DNA from: Desulfovibrio sp. A2
GTDB lineage: Bacteria; Desulfobacterota; Desulfovibrionia; Desulfovibrionales; Desulfovibrionaceae
Direction of reading: 5' to 3'
Assembly (NCBI RefSeq): GCF_000226255.1
Contig: NZ_AGFG01000019.1
Span: 113,168-177,167, forward strand
DNA: 64,000 nt
The position numbers were made by a program, and so were the translations under genes. Shown in pieces: positions 26,306 through 35,568 of this stretch (its first letter is position 1; each line of letters begins with the position of its first letter). The notes under the pieces are model-generated. The model was not told the origin of the DNA, searched no databases, and worked only from the letters and a program-made list of their open reading frames with translations.

Positions 26306-26334
26306 TTGACAACCGCCCATAAAAACGCTTGCCA
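26306..26334 (+). promoter_or_regulatory. Likely tRNA-Pro promoter
   Basis: A perfect TTGACA box at 26306-26311 is followed after 17 bases by TTGCCA (26329-26334), a poor -10 box. It lies 36 bases before the tRNA start, a normal distance. The -35 box and position support it; the -10 is weak. Confidence 0.45.
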
Positions 26335-26369
26335 TTCCCACCCACCCGCGCTAAACACCACTTCCTCGA

Positions 26370-26447
26370 CGGGATGTGGCTCAGTTTGGCTAGAGCGCAG
26401 CGTTCGGGACGCTGAGGCCGGAGGTTCGAATCCTCTCATCCCGACCA
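26370..26447 (+). tRNA. tRNA-Pro (anticodon CGG)
   Basis: A full cloverleaf of 78 nt including encoded CCA. The acceptor stem pairs CGGGATG (26370-26376) with CATCCCG (26437-26443). The anticodon stem CAGCG/CGCTG holds a 7-base loop TTCGGGA with anticodon CGG, reading CCG. The T arm GAGG-TTCGAAT-CCTC is canonical. Proline tRNAs typically begin with C1-G72 as here. It is followed by a terminator and then a toxin-antitoxin pair. Confidence 0.97.
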
Positions 26448-26457
26448 GAATGGTCGA

Positions 26458-26489
26458 AGGGCTTGTGGTTACCGCCACAAGCCCTTTTT
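26458..26489 (+). terminator. Terminator after tRNA-Pro
   Basis: An 11-bp perfect stem (26458-26468 with 26475-26485), 6-base loop, then a T-run to 26489. It begins 11 bases after the encoded CCA and separates the tRNA from the HigBA promoter. Confidence 0.92.
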
Positions 26490-26517
26490 CGTTGGTGCGC
26501 ATGCATGCCGGACAAGA

Positions 26518-26546
26518 TTGACAGAGCAGACGACACAGCCTAGCTT
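26518..26546 (+). promoter_or_regulatory. Promoter of the toxin-antitoxin operon
   Basis: TTGACA (26518-26523), a 17-base spacer and TAGCTT (26541-26546) form a sigma-70-type promoter about 30 bases before the toxin start. The operator palindrome overlaps the end of the -10 box. Confidence 0.6.
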
Positions 26547-26561
26547 ACCGACAAACGGTAA
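26545..26561. promoter_or_regulatory. Operator palindrome TTACCG-N5-CGGTAA
   Basis: A perfect 6-bp inverted repeat with a 5-base spacer sits on the -10/+1 region of the HigBA promoter. HigA-type antitoxins bind such palindromes in their own promoter, so this is the expected autoregulation site. Confidence 0.65.
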
Positions 26562-26575
26562 ACGCTGGACGGACA

Positions 26576-26854
26576 ATGATCTCGTCATTCAAGTGCAAGG
26601 AAACACGGGCTCTCTTCGAAGGGACACCAGCCCGCAGATTCACCGCCTTCGCCAGCGTCGCCCTGCGCAAGCTCGACATGCTCGACGCCGCTGCCTGCCT
26701 TGACGACCTGCGCATTCCGCCCGCCAACCGCCTCGAAGCGCTCAAAGGCAACCGGCAAGGGCAGCATAGCATACGGATCAACGACCAGTGGCGCATTTGC
26801 TTCGTCTGGCGAGACGGAGCAGCCCACGCGGTCGAAATAGTGGATTACCATTAA
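26576..26854 (+). CDS. higB: RelE/HigB-family toxin
   Basis: A 92-residue HigB-type ribosome-dependent mRNA interferase. It begins M-I-S-S-F-K-C-K-E-T and has R-R-F-T-A-F-A, the helix A-L-R-K-L-D-M-L-D-A-A, and the C-terminal core L-K-G-N-R-x-G-Q-H-S-I-R-I-N-D-Q-W-R-I-C-F-V-W typical of the HigB/RelE fold, with the Arg and Trp residues used in catalysis or ribosome contact. Toxin-first gene order is normal for higBA. Ten bases separate it from the antitoxin. The pair sits beside a tRNA gene, a usual place for acquired DNA, but I see no integrase or attachment repeat. Confidence 0.9.
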   Translation: MISSFKCKETRALFEGTPARRFTAFASVALRKLDMLDAAACLDDLRIPPANRLEALKGNRQGQHSIRINDQWRICFVWRDGAAHAVEIVDYH

Positions 26855-26864
26855 GGAGACCGCC

Positions 26865-27170
26865 ATGCGCATCCGCACCCACCCCGGCGAAATCCTGCGC
26901 GAAGAATTCCTGGCCCCGCTGGGCATCACGCCGCACGCCCTTGCCGTTGCCCTTGGCGTGCCCGCCACGCGCATCGCGGACATCGTCCACCAACGGCGCG
27001 GCGTCACCGCCGACACGGCGGCACGGCTGGCGCGGTTCTTCGGCACCAGCGCCGCATTCTGGATGAACCTTCAGGCAGCGTACGACCTGTCCATAGTGGA
27101 GCGCGACAAGGGCGACGACCTGCTGCACATACGCCCGCACCATTCCGCTGGCACATCCCTGGCTGGCTGA
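26865..27170 (+). CDS. higA: HigA-family antitoxin
   Basis: A 101-residue XRE-type DNA-binding antitoxin. It starts with the HigA signature H-P-G-E-I-L-R-E-E-F-L near residues 6-16, followed by the helix-turn-helix L-A-V-A-L-G-V-P-A-T-R-I-A-D-I-V-H-Q-R-R-G-V and the family stretch T-A-x-R-L-A-R-F-F-G-T-S-x-x-F-W-M-N-L-Q. It should neutralise the toxin just upstream and repress the operon through the palindrome at 26545-26561. AAGGAG precedes the start. No terminator is obvious behind it. Confidence 0.9.
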   Translation: MRIRTHPGEILREEFLAPLGITPHALAVALGVPATRIADIVHQRRGVTADTAARLARFFGTSAAFWMNLQAAYDLSIVERDKGDDLLHIRPHHSAGTSLAG

Positions 27171-27453
27171 CCCCAAGACAGCGCGACCCTCTGTTGTTCT
27201 TCAAGAAATCCCCCGCACACGGGCGGCGGCTTGCGCCCGCCGTCACATGCGGGTTGCCAAAATGTCTTTTTCTTGGCACCAAGGAACCGTCGGCCTGAAA
27301 CATCCGTTTCCGCCAGCCGCATACAGTACACGGACCACACCGGTTCCACCGCACGCCGGACGGCCGCTGGCCCTGCAACGCAAGGCCACGCAGCCGCGCA
27401 CGGCGAATTCGCCTCAAAATCCGCCAACACCGCAAACACCACCCAACGCCGCC

Positions 27454-28239
27454 ATGCACATGACGACAAAGCTCGGACCGTCGCCACTATTCCGCGCCTG
27501 CGCCCGCCTGTTGCCACTGCTGCTTGCCATTGCCCTTTCCGGCCCCGCCTGCGTCCGCCAGGTTGGCCCGTCCGTACAGCCCACCCAGATCACAAAGTCC
27601 GCGCATGAGGCGGACCAGCGCGCATCCGCCGCCGTGGAATCCTCCGCCGCCCCCACCGCCGAAGGGGACGCGGGCGCGTCCTGCGACATCGCGCCCCGCC
27701 TCGGCAGTGCCGATTCCCAATACGCCGAGGACGAAGAGGAAGGCGAAGACACCATGGCCGACGGCGTGCTCAGCGACATCGCCGAACTGGACGAAGCCCT
27801 GAACGCCATGGACGAAGCCGCGGGCCATCACCCGAAGGTGGAAGAAGCCGACGACGACATGTCGGCCATCGACGCCCGCATGCGGCTGGTCAACGTGGCC
27901 ATGTCCAAGCTGGGTACCCGCTACCGCCGGGGCGGCGTTGGCGAGACCGGCTTCGACTGCTCCGGCTTCACCGGGTGGGTGTACGAAAACGTGGGCGTGG
28001 ACCTGCCGCGCAGTTCGCAATCGCAATTTCTGGAAGGGCGCACCATTCGCCGCGAGCAGCTGCAAACCGGCGACCTGGTGTTCTTCAAGCGCAACAAGAA
28101 GCGCCGCATCCACCACGTGGGCATCTACCTGGAGGACGGCAAGTTCATCCACAGCAGTTCGTCCGACGGCGTGGTCATCTCCAAGCTGGACGCCAAGCCG
28201 TGGTGCAACCAGTGGGCCGGGGCCAAGCGCGTGTTCTGA
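27454..28239 (+). CDS. NlpC/P60 family cell-wall hydrolase, probable lipoprotein
   Basis: A 261-residue exported protein. The N-terminus has a signal-like hydrophobic stretch (about 14-27) ending L-S-G-P-A-C, a weak lipobox. An acidic, disordered region (about 60-120) follows, then an NlpC/P60 domain with the catalytic Cys in F-D-C-S-G-F-T, the His in H-H-V-G-I-Y-L and a polar third residue in F-I-H-S-S-S. Such enzymes cut peptide bonds in peptidoglycan stems. I start at ATG 27454, right before the basic part of the signal sequence; the open frame upstream is Pro-rich and unlike protein. It ends in a strong terminator. Confidence 0.85.
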   Translation: MHMTTKLGPSPLFRACARLLPLLLAIALSGPACVRQVGPSVQPTQITKSAHEADQRASAAVESSAAPTAEGDAGASCDIAPRLGSADSQYAEDEEEGEDTMADGVLSDIAELDEALNAMDEAAGHHPKVEEADDDMSAIDARMRLVNVAMSKLGTRYRRGGVGETGFDCSGFTGWVYENVGVDLPRSSQSQFLEGRTIRREQLQTGDLVFFKRNKKRRIHHVGIYLEDGKFIHSSSSDGVVISKLDAKPWCNQWAGAKRVF

Positions 28240-28266
28240 CGCGCCCCCATGCACAACCGCCTTCAC

Positions 28267-28297
28267 ACGCGCCGGGCCTGCCCGGCGCGTTCTTTTT
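28267..28297 (+). terminator. Terminator after the NlpC/P60 gene
   Basis: Stem 28267-28276 with 28281-28290 (10 bp, all paired), loop of 4, then TCTTTTTTG. Strong rho-independent terminator 28 bases after the stop codon. Confidence 0.92.
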
Positions 28298-28511
28298 TGA
28301 TGGCCCGCTCCGCCGCCAACCCTTCGCCGCTTTCATCGCGGGCAGCAGCGCCCGGCACGTGCCCGCGCTCAACCGCAACCGCCCCGCCTGCGTCGACTCT
28401 CCTTCATCCACCTGTCTTCATCCCCCCTTCATCACTGTTGCGGGCCGGGCCGCGCTCTGGTACGCCGAAACCGCGCGGCATTCGCCGCCCGCAACCAAAA
28501 CCCACCCTCCC

Positions 28512-29060
28512 ATGCACCCGACACACGCAAGCTGCGTCACCCACCTGACCGTTGAACCCACCGCCGACCCGGAAATCCATCCCTACACCATCGACGCCCA
28601 CCACAACGGGCGCGTGGTGGGCCGTCTGCGGGGCTTCGTCCTTGAATACCACAACCTTGAAGGCGTGGCCGCTCTGGCGGGGCTGAACCACGACGACCTG
28701 CGCGAGGCCGTGAACGCCGTGCGCTTCGCCATGGCCGCCACCCACGACGCCCCCATTTCCTACGTGGACGTGCTGCTGGTGGCCCCCGCCTATCGGGGCT
28801 ACGGCCTGGCCCGCCAGTTGCTGGAGCGCTCGTGGCTGCACGCCGACTGCGGCGCGTCGCTGCTGCGCCCGTGCCCCCTGCAGTTCTGCCTGGACTGGCT
28901 GCGGCCCGAAGACCTGGCGCTCATCGGCCCGCAGTGCATCGGGGTGGACCCCAAGCGCTCGCTGGCCAGCCTGAACAAGTTCTACCAGCGCATCGGCTAC
29001 GCCGCCCTGCCGGGCACCGACTTCTGGTGGCGGCCCCTGCCCGCCGTGTTGCAACGCTGA
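28512..29060 (+). CDS. GNAT-fold acetyltransferase-like protein
   Basis: A 182-residue protein. The central segment V-D-V-L-L-V-A-P-A-Y-R-G-Y-G-L-A-R-Q-L-L (about 95-115) matches GNAT motif A, where the R-G-x-G-x-A turn binds acetyl-CoA. The C-terminal part has S-L-A-S-L-N-K-F-Y-Q-R-I-G-Y, the usual late GNAT segment. The N-terminal third is less conserved. Substrate cannot be told. The start at 28512 is the first ATG consistent with fold length; there is no clear ribosome binding site. No operon partner is evident, as a terminator precedes it and 213 bases follow. Confidence 0.75.
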   Translation: MHPTHASCVTHLTVEPTADPEIHPYTIDAHHNGRVVGRLRGFVLEYHNLEGVAALAGLNHDDLREAVNAVRFAMAATHDAPISYVDVLLVAPAYRGYGLARQLLERSWLHADCGASLLRPCPLQFCLDWLRPEDLALIGPQCIGVDPKRSLASLNKFYQRIGYAALPGTDFWWRPLPAVLQR

Positions 29061-29273
29061 CGCGCGCCGCGCCCGCACACGCCCGCACGCGGACCATCCT
29101 TTCCAGCGAACGGCGCTTGCCATTTTCACGCGGCCCTGCAAGGGTAACGGGCAAGGCCCGGTCCCCGCGCGGGGCCGTCCCGCGTTTGGCGCGCCCGGCA
29201 TCGGGCGCTGCCCGTCGACCGCGTCCACCGATCACGCCCACGCACCGCACCTTTCACCCCACAGGGAGGCCGC

Positions 29274-30614
<1,341 letters not shown>

Positions 30615-30793
30615 TACGCAAGGCCGGGGCGGCGATGCAGCCCTCGCGGATGCCGTCCCGGCGCGAACGTGCGGCCTTGCGCCATCGTGCCGACACGCCG
30701 ACACGCCGTCGCCGCGGGGCGGGGTTGCCATTTTCGCCGCGCGCGCTACTATCCACGGGCAGGCAGACAACACGCAACGGCCAGAGGCATGCC

Positions 30794-30997
30794 ATGGCTT
30801 CCATGCCATCCCCGAACGAAACGCGCGGCCCGTGTCGCGCCACGCCCGGCGGGTCCGCCCTGCCGAGCGGGGCATCGCGCTGGGCGCTGCTGGCGCTGGC
30901 GTGCGTCCTGGCGCTGGGCCTCGTGCTGGATGCGGGCTGCACCGTGCGTTCGCGCGGCCAGTACGACGTGAGCGCGGGCAAGACCACGCGTCCCTGA
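30794..30997 (+). CDS. Small putative lipoprotein
   Basis: A 67-residue protein. After a polar lead of about 28 residues comes a hydrophobic helix (W-A-L-L-A-L-A-C-V-L-A-L-G-L-V-L) ending in D-A-G-C, a good lipobox, leaving a mature tail of only about 19 residues that contains R-G-Q-Y-D-V-S. AGAGG lies just before the start. Small lipoproteins with this design are frequent in this group; I do not know the function. The frame is open upstream, but the ATG at 30794 best fits. Confidence 0.55.
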   Translation: MASMPSPNETRGPCRATPGGSALPSGASRWALLALACVLALGLVLDAGCTVRSRGQYDVSAGKTTRP

Positions 30998-31145
30998 ACC
31001 CGCCCGAACGCCCGCGCCATGCTCCGGGCCGCCTCCGCGCCCGGTCATGACCACGGCACGGCCTGACCATGGTTGCCCCGCAATCCGCCCCTTTTGGTTC
31101 CGGCAGTTCCAACGCACCCCTTTCACCCCCACCCCGCGCGACGCC

Positions 31146-31622
31146 ATGACCCAACCCACCCAGCCAGCCGGAACAGCCACCCCGCCCAACGCCGCGCCCC
31201 CCGGCAGCCAGGCCGCCCCCGCCCAGGCAAAGCAGCCCTCGCCCGTGGACTTTCAGGCGGTGGCCCCGGCCGCTCCGGAGGAACACGTCGAAGCAAGCTG
31301 CCCGCCGCCCCCCGCGCCCATCATCATCAACGAGGCGCAACTGATCCTGGCGGAAAAGCGCACCTCGCTGGCCGCGCTGCGCACCGGCATCGCCATCGTG
31401 GCGCTGCCCATGTCGCTGACCACCTTCCTCATCGCCACCTCGCGCTACTACGACATGGACGACGTGCTGCACTTCCTGCTGCCGGTGGGCGCGCTGAACC
31501 TCGCCCTGCTGGTGCTGGGGGCATGGCTGTCGCTGCGGGCGGTGCGCAGGCTGCGCCAGCAGGAGCAGATGCTGCGCCTGCTCAAGGAACGGCACGGCAC
31601 CCTGGCGGAATTCCTGAAATAA
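31146..31622 (+). CDS. Small membrane protein, DUF202-like
   Basis: A 158-residue protein. Residues 1-65 are Pro/Ala-rich and disordered. Then E-A-Q-L-I-L-A-E-K-R-T-S-L-A-A-L-R-T-G-I-A resembles the DUF202 start (L-A-x-x-R-T-x-L-A-x-x-R-T-G). Two transmembrane helices follow (about 88-108 and 118-138), and the C-terminal tail is charged (R-R-L-R-Q-Q-E-Q-M-L). Function unknown. I start at ATG 31146 as the first Met of the conserved-looking part; upstream in-frame ATG 31047 is possible but codes for an unlikely leader. Confidence 0.6.
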   Translation: MTQPTQPAGTATPPNAAPPGSQAAPAQAKQPSPVDFQAVAPAAPEEHVEASCPPPPAPIIINEAQLILAEKRTSLAALRTGIAIVALPMSLTTFLIATSRYYDMDDVLHFLLPVGALNLALLVLGAWLSLRAVRRLRQQEQMLRLLKERHGTLAEFLK

Positions 31623-31930
31623 CCGCATTCCCCCACGGCCGGACGGCGCAACCGCCTTCGGCCCGTCCAGTTCATCCGGCCCGCCCGGCCCGCCCGCCAC
31701 CCGTTCGAGGTGATGTGCGCGGGCTTTTTCGTTGCGCCCGCCGTGCGCCAATACCCCGGAACGGTTCCCGCACCGTGCCGGTCCCGGCCCACCCGCCGTT
31801 ATGGGGCAACCAGGCAAAAGGGACGAGCCGCGCAACCCTCCGCAAAAAATAACGCGACGGTTAACTCGTTACATTCCGGCATATTGAAGAATATCATTCA
31901 TGAAAAAACAAAAAAATGCCCACCCGGCCC
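31623..31930. other. Region before the flagellin promoter
   Basis: No gene is seen. The last 90 bases (about 31840-31930) are strikingly AT-rich for this genome, with runs of A, which fits an UP-like element or a protein-binding region before the sigma-28 promoter. The GC-rich part contains only short hairpins. Confidence 0.45.
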
Positions 31931-31957
31931 TAAAGCGCTTTTTATAGCCGCCGATAG
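31931..31957 (+). promoter_or_regulatory. Sigma-28 (FliA) promoter of flagellin
   Basis: TAAAGCGC (31931-31938), an 11-base spacer and GCCGATAG (31950-31957) match the sigma-28 consensus TAAAGTTT-N11-GCCGATAA at 12 or 13 of 16 positions with exact spacing. Transcription would begin near 31965, giving a leader of about 115 nt with several GGA motifs that could bind CsrA. Confidence 0.88.
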
Positions 31958-32080
31958 GACCTGCGAGTGGGGAGGGGAGAATCTACGGCCAACCGGAGGT
32001 GATACCGCGCCACAAGCGCAAGGCCGCGTCCCCCTGTATGGCGATGGAAGTCGTGACGACACATTCAAGGAGGAATGGTC

Positions 32081-32968
32081 ATGTCACTGATCATCAATCA
32101 CAACTTGATGGCGATGAACGCCACCAACAACCTGAGCCAGTCGTACGGCAAGCTCGCAACTTCCGTGCGCCGGCTCTCTTCGGGCCTGCGCGTGGGCACG
32201 GCGGCCGACGACGCCGCGGGCCTCGCCATTCGCGAACTGATGCGGGCCGACATCGCGTCGCTCAACCAGGGCGCACGCAACGCCAACGACGCCATCTCGC
32301 TGATCCAGACCGCCGACGGTGCCCTGGGCGTCATCGACGAAAAGCTGATCCGCATGAAGGAACTGGCCGAACAGGCCGCCACCGGCACCTATACGTCGGA
32401 CCAACGGCTGATCATCGATTCGGAATACCAGGCCATGGCCTCGGAAATCACCCGAATCGCCAATTCCACCGACTTCAACGGCGTGCACCTGCTGAACGGG
32501 CACCTTTCCGGCGCCCACGACGGCTCCGGCATTGAGTCCACCGGCAAACTCAAGGTGCACTTCGGCTCCGCCAACGACTGCGCCGAGGACTACTACTACA
32601 TCAAGATCGGCAACGCGACCGCGTCCGCCCTTGGTGTGGGCAGCCAGGCCGCCGCAGGCAAGGGGCAGTCCATATCCACCCAGTCCGCGGCGCAGGCGGC
32701 CCTTGAAGGCCTGACCAACGCCATCATCTCCAAGGACAAGATTCGCGCCTCGCTCGGCGCGCTTCAGAACCGCCTGGAGAACACCATCAGCAACCTGCAG
32801 ATCCAGGCCGAAAACCTTCAGGCAGCCGAGTCGCGCATATCGGACGTGGACGTGTCGATGGAAATGACGGAATTTGTGCGCCAGCAGATTCTGTCGCAGG
32901 CGTCGGTGGCCATGCTTTCGCAAGCCAACGCCCTGCCCCGTCTCGCGTTGAACCTGTTGGGCACCTAG
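32081..32968 (+). CDS. Flagellin
   Basis: A 295-residue flagellin, the filament subunit, exported by the flagellar type III apparatus. The N-terminal D0/D1 part has S-L-I-I-N-H-N-L-M-A-M-N-A-T-N-N-L and R-R-L-S-S-G-L-R-V-G-T-A-A-D-D-A-A-G-L-A-I; the C-terminal D1/D0 part has L-G-A-L-Q-N-R-L-E-N-T-I-S-N-L, E-S-R-I-S-D-V-D and A-N-A-L-P-R-L-A-L-N-L-L. The variable D2/D3 middle is short. AAGGAGG at 32067-32073 lies 7 bases before ATG 32081, so this is preferred over ATG 32075. It is a single gene with its own sigma-28 promoter and terminator. Confidence 0.96.
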   Translation: MSLIINHNLMAMNATNNLSQSYGKLATSVRRLSSGLRVGTAADDAAGLAIRELMRADIASLNQGARNANDAISLIQTADGALGVIDEKLIRMKELAEQAATGTYTSDQRLIIDSEYQAMASEITRIANSTDFNGVHLLNGHLSGAHDGSGIESTGKLKVHFGSANDCAEDYYYIKIGNATASALGVGSQAAAGKGQSISTQSAAQAALEGLTNAIISKDKIRASLGALQNRLENTISNLQIQAENLQAAESRISDVDVSMEMTEFVRQQILSQASVAMLSQANALPRLALNLLGT

Positions 32969-33084
32969 CCGAACGGACGATAAGGACATCGTCAATCCCG
33001 ACAAGACTTCCAGACCACGCCGGGGCCGCGGGCACACGAACCCAAGGGAATCGGCCAGCCTCTCCACTCACAAGCGCCAGCAAA

Positions 33085-33113
33085 AGGGGCCTCCGCAAGG
33101 AGGCCCCTCTTTT
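33085..33113 (+). terminator. Terminator after flagellin
   Basis: A perfect 10-bp stem (33085-33094 with 33099-33108), GCAA tetraloop, then CTTTTG. It lies 117 bases after the flagellin stop; the A-run on its other side may also serve the minus-strand RelA/SpoT gene. Confidence 0.88.
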
Positions 33114-33218
33114 GTCACACGGGTTGCAAGGAAATGCTCGCGGATTGCGAAAAAGTGCGGATGGATTGCGCGAAAATGCGTGCGCCGGGCCGCAGCCCGG
33201 CACCAAGCGCCCCCGCCC

Positions 33219-35387
33219 CTATTCGATGGTCGAGGTGGAGCGCAGCACCTCCACCACCGACGGCAGCTTGCGCAGCTTGTCCAGCGCCCGGTACAGGTGC
33301 GCCACGTCGCGCACCTCCACGGTGAAGTCCACTTCCGACTTGCCGTCCACCATGGAGCGCATGGTGCCGGAGTCGATGTTGACGTTCTCTTCGGCCAGCA
33401 GCGCGGAAATCTGGGCCAGCACGCCCTTTTCGTTGCGGCACACCAGGTGGATGCGCGCCGGGTAGGGCTTGTCTTCCTGCCCGTCCCAGAACACCGAGAT
33501 GAGCCGTTCCGGCTCCATGGTCTGCACGTTGGCGCAGTCCGAGGTGTGCACGGTGACGCCGCGCCCCCGGCTGATGAAGCCGATGATGGGGTCGCCCGGC
33601 AGCGGGTTGCAGCAGCGGGCGAAGCGCACCAGGATGTCGTCCACCCCCTTGATGCTCACGCTGTCGGCCCTGCGGTTGGCCTCGCGCGTGGCGGCCGTGG
33701 CGGCGTTGGCCTCGGCGGCCCTGGCGGCTTCCTCGGCCGCGGCCTCCTCGTCCTTGGGCAGAAGGCGCTTCAGCACCTTCTTGGGGGTGTAGCGGGCGTA
33801 GCCCACGCTCGACAGCAGGTCCTCCACGCTGCCCAGCGAAAGTTCCTTCACCACGGGCAACAGGTCGCCGTCGCGCAGGGCCTTCGTGATGTTGACGCCC
33901 ATGCGCCGCCCTTCCTTTTCCAGCATCTCGCGCCCCAGCGCGATGGACCGTTCGCGCTCCTCGGTGCGGATGTAGTGCTGGATGCGGCTGCGGGCCTTGG
34001 CCGTCTTGACGAACTTCAGCCAGTCGCGGCTGGGGCGGCGGCTGTTGTCGGTAATGACCTCGATGGTGTCGCCGCTCTTCAGGGCGGTGCCAAGGGGCAC
34101 CAGCTTGCCGTTCACCTTGGCCCCGGCGCAACGGTTGCCCACCTCGGTATGGATCAGGTAGGCGAAATCTATGGGGGTTGCCCCTTCGGGCAGTTCCTTC
34201 ACGTCGCCACGCGGGGTGAACACGTAGACCTCGTCCTTGAACAGGTCGAGGCGCAGCGACTGCATGAATTCCTTGGAGTCGGTCTCCATCTTCTGGCGGT
34301 CGAGTATCTCGTGCAGCCAGGTGAACTGTTCAAGGTCGCGCGGGTTCACCCGGCCGCCTTCCTTGTACAGCCAGTGCGAGGCCACCCCGTGTTCGGCCAG
34401 GCGGTGCATCTCCTCGGTGCGGATCTGGATCTCCATGCGCTCGCCCTCCGGCCCGATGACCGTGGTGTGCAGGCTGCGGTACCCGTTGGCCTTGGGCATG
34501 GAGATGTAGTCCTTGAACCGGCCGTGCACCGGCTTCCACTGGGCGTGCATCAGCCCGAGCACGGCGTAGCAGTCGCGCAGGTCGTCCACGATCACCCGGA
34601 AGGCGATGATGTCGTGCATGTCGTCCAGCGTCAGGTCCTGCTGCACCATCTTCTTGTAGATGCTGTACTTGTGCTTGATGCGCCCGCGCACCTCGCCCTT
34701 GACTTCGTTCTTGTCCAGGATCTCCTTGATGCGGGTGATGACCCGCTCGATGTAGTGGCTTTCCACCACCTGGTTGGTGTCCAGCCATTCGTTGATCTGG
34801 GCGTAGACGTCGGGCTTCAGGTAGCGGAAGCTGAGGTCTTCCAGCTCCAGCTTGATGCGGTGCAGCCCCAGCCGGTTGGCCAGCGGGGCATAGATGTCCA
34901 TGGTTTCCTGGGCGATCAGCTTCTGCTTGTGCGGCTTCTGGAAATCCAGGGTGCGCATGTTGTGCAGGCGGTCGGCCAGCTTCACGATGAGCACGCGGAT
35001 GTCGTGCGCCATGGCCAGGATCATCTTGCGGATGTTCTCTGCCTGGGCCTCTTCCTTGCTCTCGAAGGTCATCTGGCTGATCTTGGTGACGCCATCCACC
35101 ACGTCGGCCACTTCCTCGCCGAACAGGGTGTCGATGTCCTCGATGCTCACGGTGGTGTCTTCCACCGTGTCGTGCAGCAGACCGGCGGCGATGGCCGCCT
35201 CGTCGAAGCGCATCTCGGCCAGCGAATAGGCCACAGCCAGCGGGTGCGACAGGTAGGGTTCGCCCGAAAGGCGCGTCTGGCCCGCGTGCGCGGCGGCCGC
35301 GTACACGTAGGCCTTCTGGATGAGGGCAAGGTCGGCGTCCTTGTTGACCGACGCCACCTTGTCGAGAACGTCCTGGATGCGGATCAT
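33219..35387 (-). CDS. Bifunctional (p)ppGpp synthetase/hydrolase, RelA/SpoT (Rsh)
   Basis: A 722-residue long RSH protein controlling the stringent response. The HD hydrolase domain is at about 25-180, with H-P-L-A-V-A and G-L-L-H-D-T-V-E-D-T intact. The synthetase domain is at about 240-350, with F-K-D-Y-I-S-M-P-K-x-N-G-Y-R-S-L-H-T-T-V and E-I-Q-I-R-T-x-x-M-H-x-x-A-E-H-G-V-A. A TGS domain follows (V-Y-V-F-T-P-x-G-D-V-x-x-L-P-x-G-A-T-P-I-D-F-A-Y), then a conserved helical and zinc-finger-like part (R-C-C-N-P-L-P-G-D), and an ACT domain at the end. Both active sites look complete, so a bifunctional enzyme is likely. Confidence 0.95.
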   Translation of the reverse strand: MIRIQDVLDKVASVNKDADLALIQKAYVYAAAAHAGQTRLSGEPYLSHPLAVAYSLAEMRFDEAAIAAGLLHDTVEDTTVSIEDIDTLFGEEVADVVDGVTKISQMTFESKEEAQAENIRKMILAMAHDIRVLIVKLADRLHNMRTLDFQKPHKQKLIAQETMDIYAPLANRLGLHRIKLELEDLSFRYLKPDVYAQINEWLDTNQVVESHYIERVITRIKEILDKNEVKGEVRGRIKHKYSIYKKMVQQDLTLDDMHDIIAFRVIVDDLRDCYAVLGLMHAQWKPVHGRFKDYISMPKANGYRSLHTTVIGPEGERMEIQIRTEEMHRLAEHGVASHWLYKEGGRVNPRDLEQFTWLHEILDRQKMETDSKEFMQSLRLDLFKDEVYVFTPRGDVKELPEGATPIDFAYLIHTEVGNRCAGAKVNGKLVPLGTALKSGDTIEVITDNSRRPSRDWLKFVKTAKARSRIQHYIRTEERERSIALGREMLEKEGRRMGVNITKALRDGDLLPVVKELSLGSVEDLLSSVGYARYTPKKVLKRLLPKDEEAAAEEAARAAEANAATAATREANRRADSVSIKGVDDILVRFARCCNPLPGDPIIGFISRGRGVTVHTSDCANVQTMEPERLISVFWDGQEDKPYPARIHLVCRNEKGVLAQISALLAEENVNIDSGTMRSMVDGKSEVDFTVEVRDVAHLYRALDKLRKLPSVVEVLRSTSTIE

Positions 35388-35568
35388 GCGGTTCGGGCCT
35401 GTGTATGTCGGCCACGGCGGACTGCCGCCATGGCCGGAGTTGGCTGTGTGTTCCCGCCGACCGGTGACGCGAAACCGCGCGCACCCGGCGGCGGGGCCGG
35501 GTGCGGGGGAGGAAGCTGAATATACTTCTTAATGGGCTGTTTCTGAAAAAATCCCTGGAATCAATACC

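Noticed and set aside
26644..26665. Possible CRISPR-like or other spaced repeats near the toxin gene
   Set aside because: No regular repeat-spacer pattern exists here or anywhere in the window.
27280..27300. A sigma-54 promoter (TGGCAC near 27289)
   Set aside because: The -12 element TTGC is not present at the right distance.
26370..27453. A tRNA-borne integrated island
   Set aside because: I looked for an integrase and for a direct repeat of the tRNA 3' end downstream and saw neither; only the HigBA pair is present.
31047..31145. An N-terminal extension of the DUF202-like protein from ATG 31047
   Set aside because: The extra residues show no signal peptide or conserved feature, and the later ATG gives a more usual protein.
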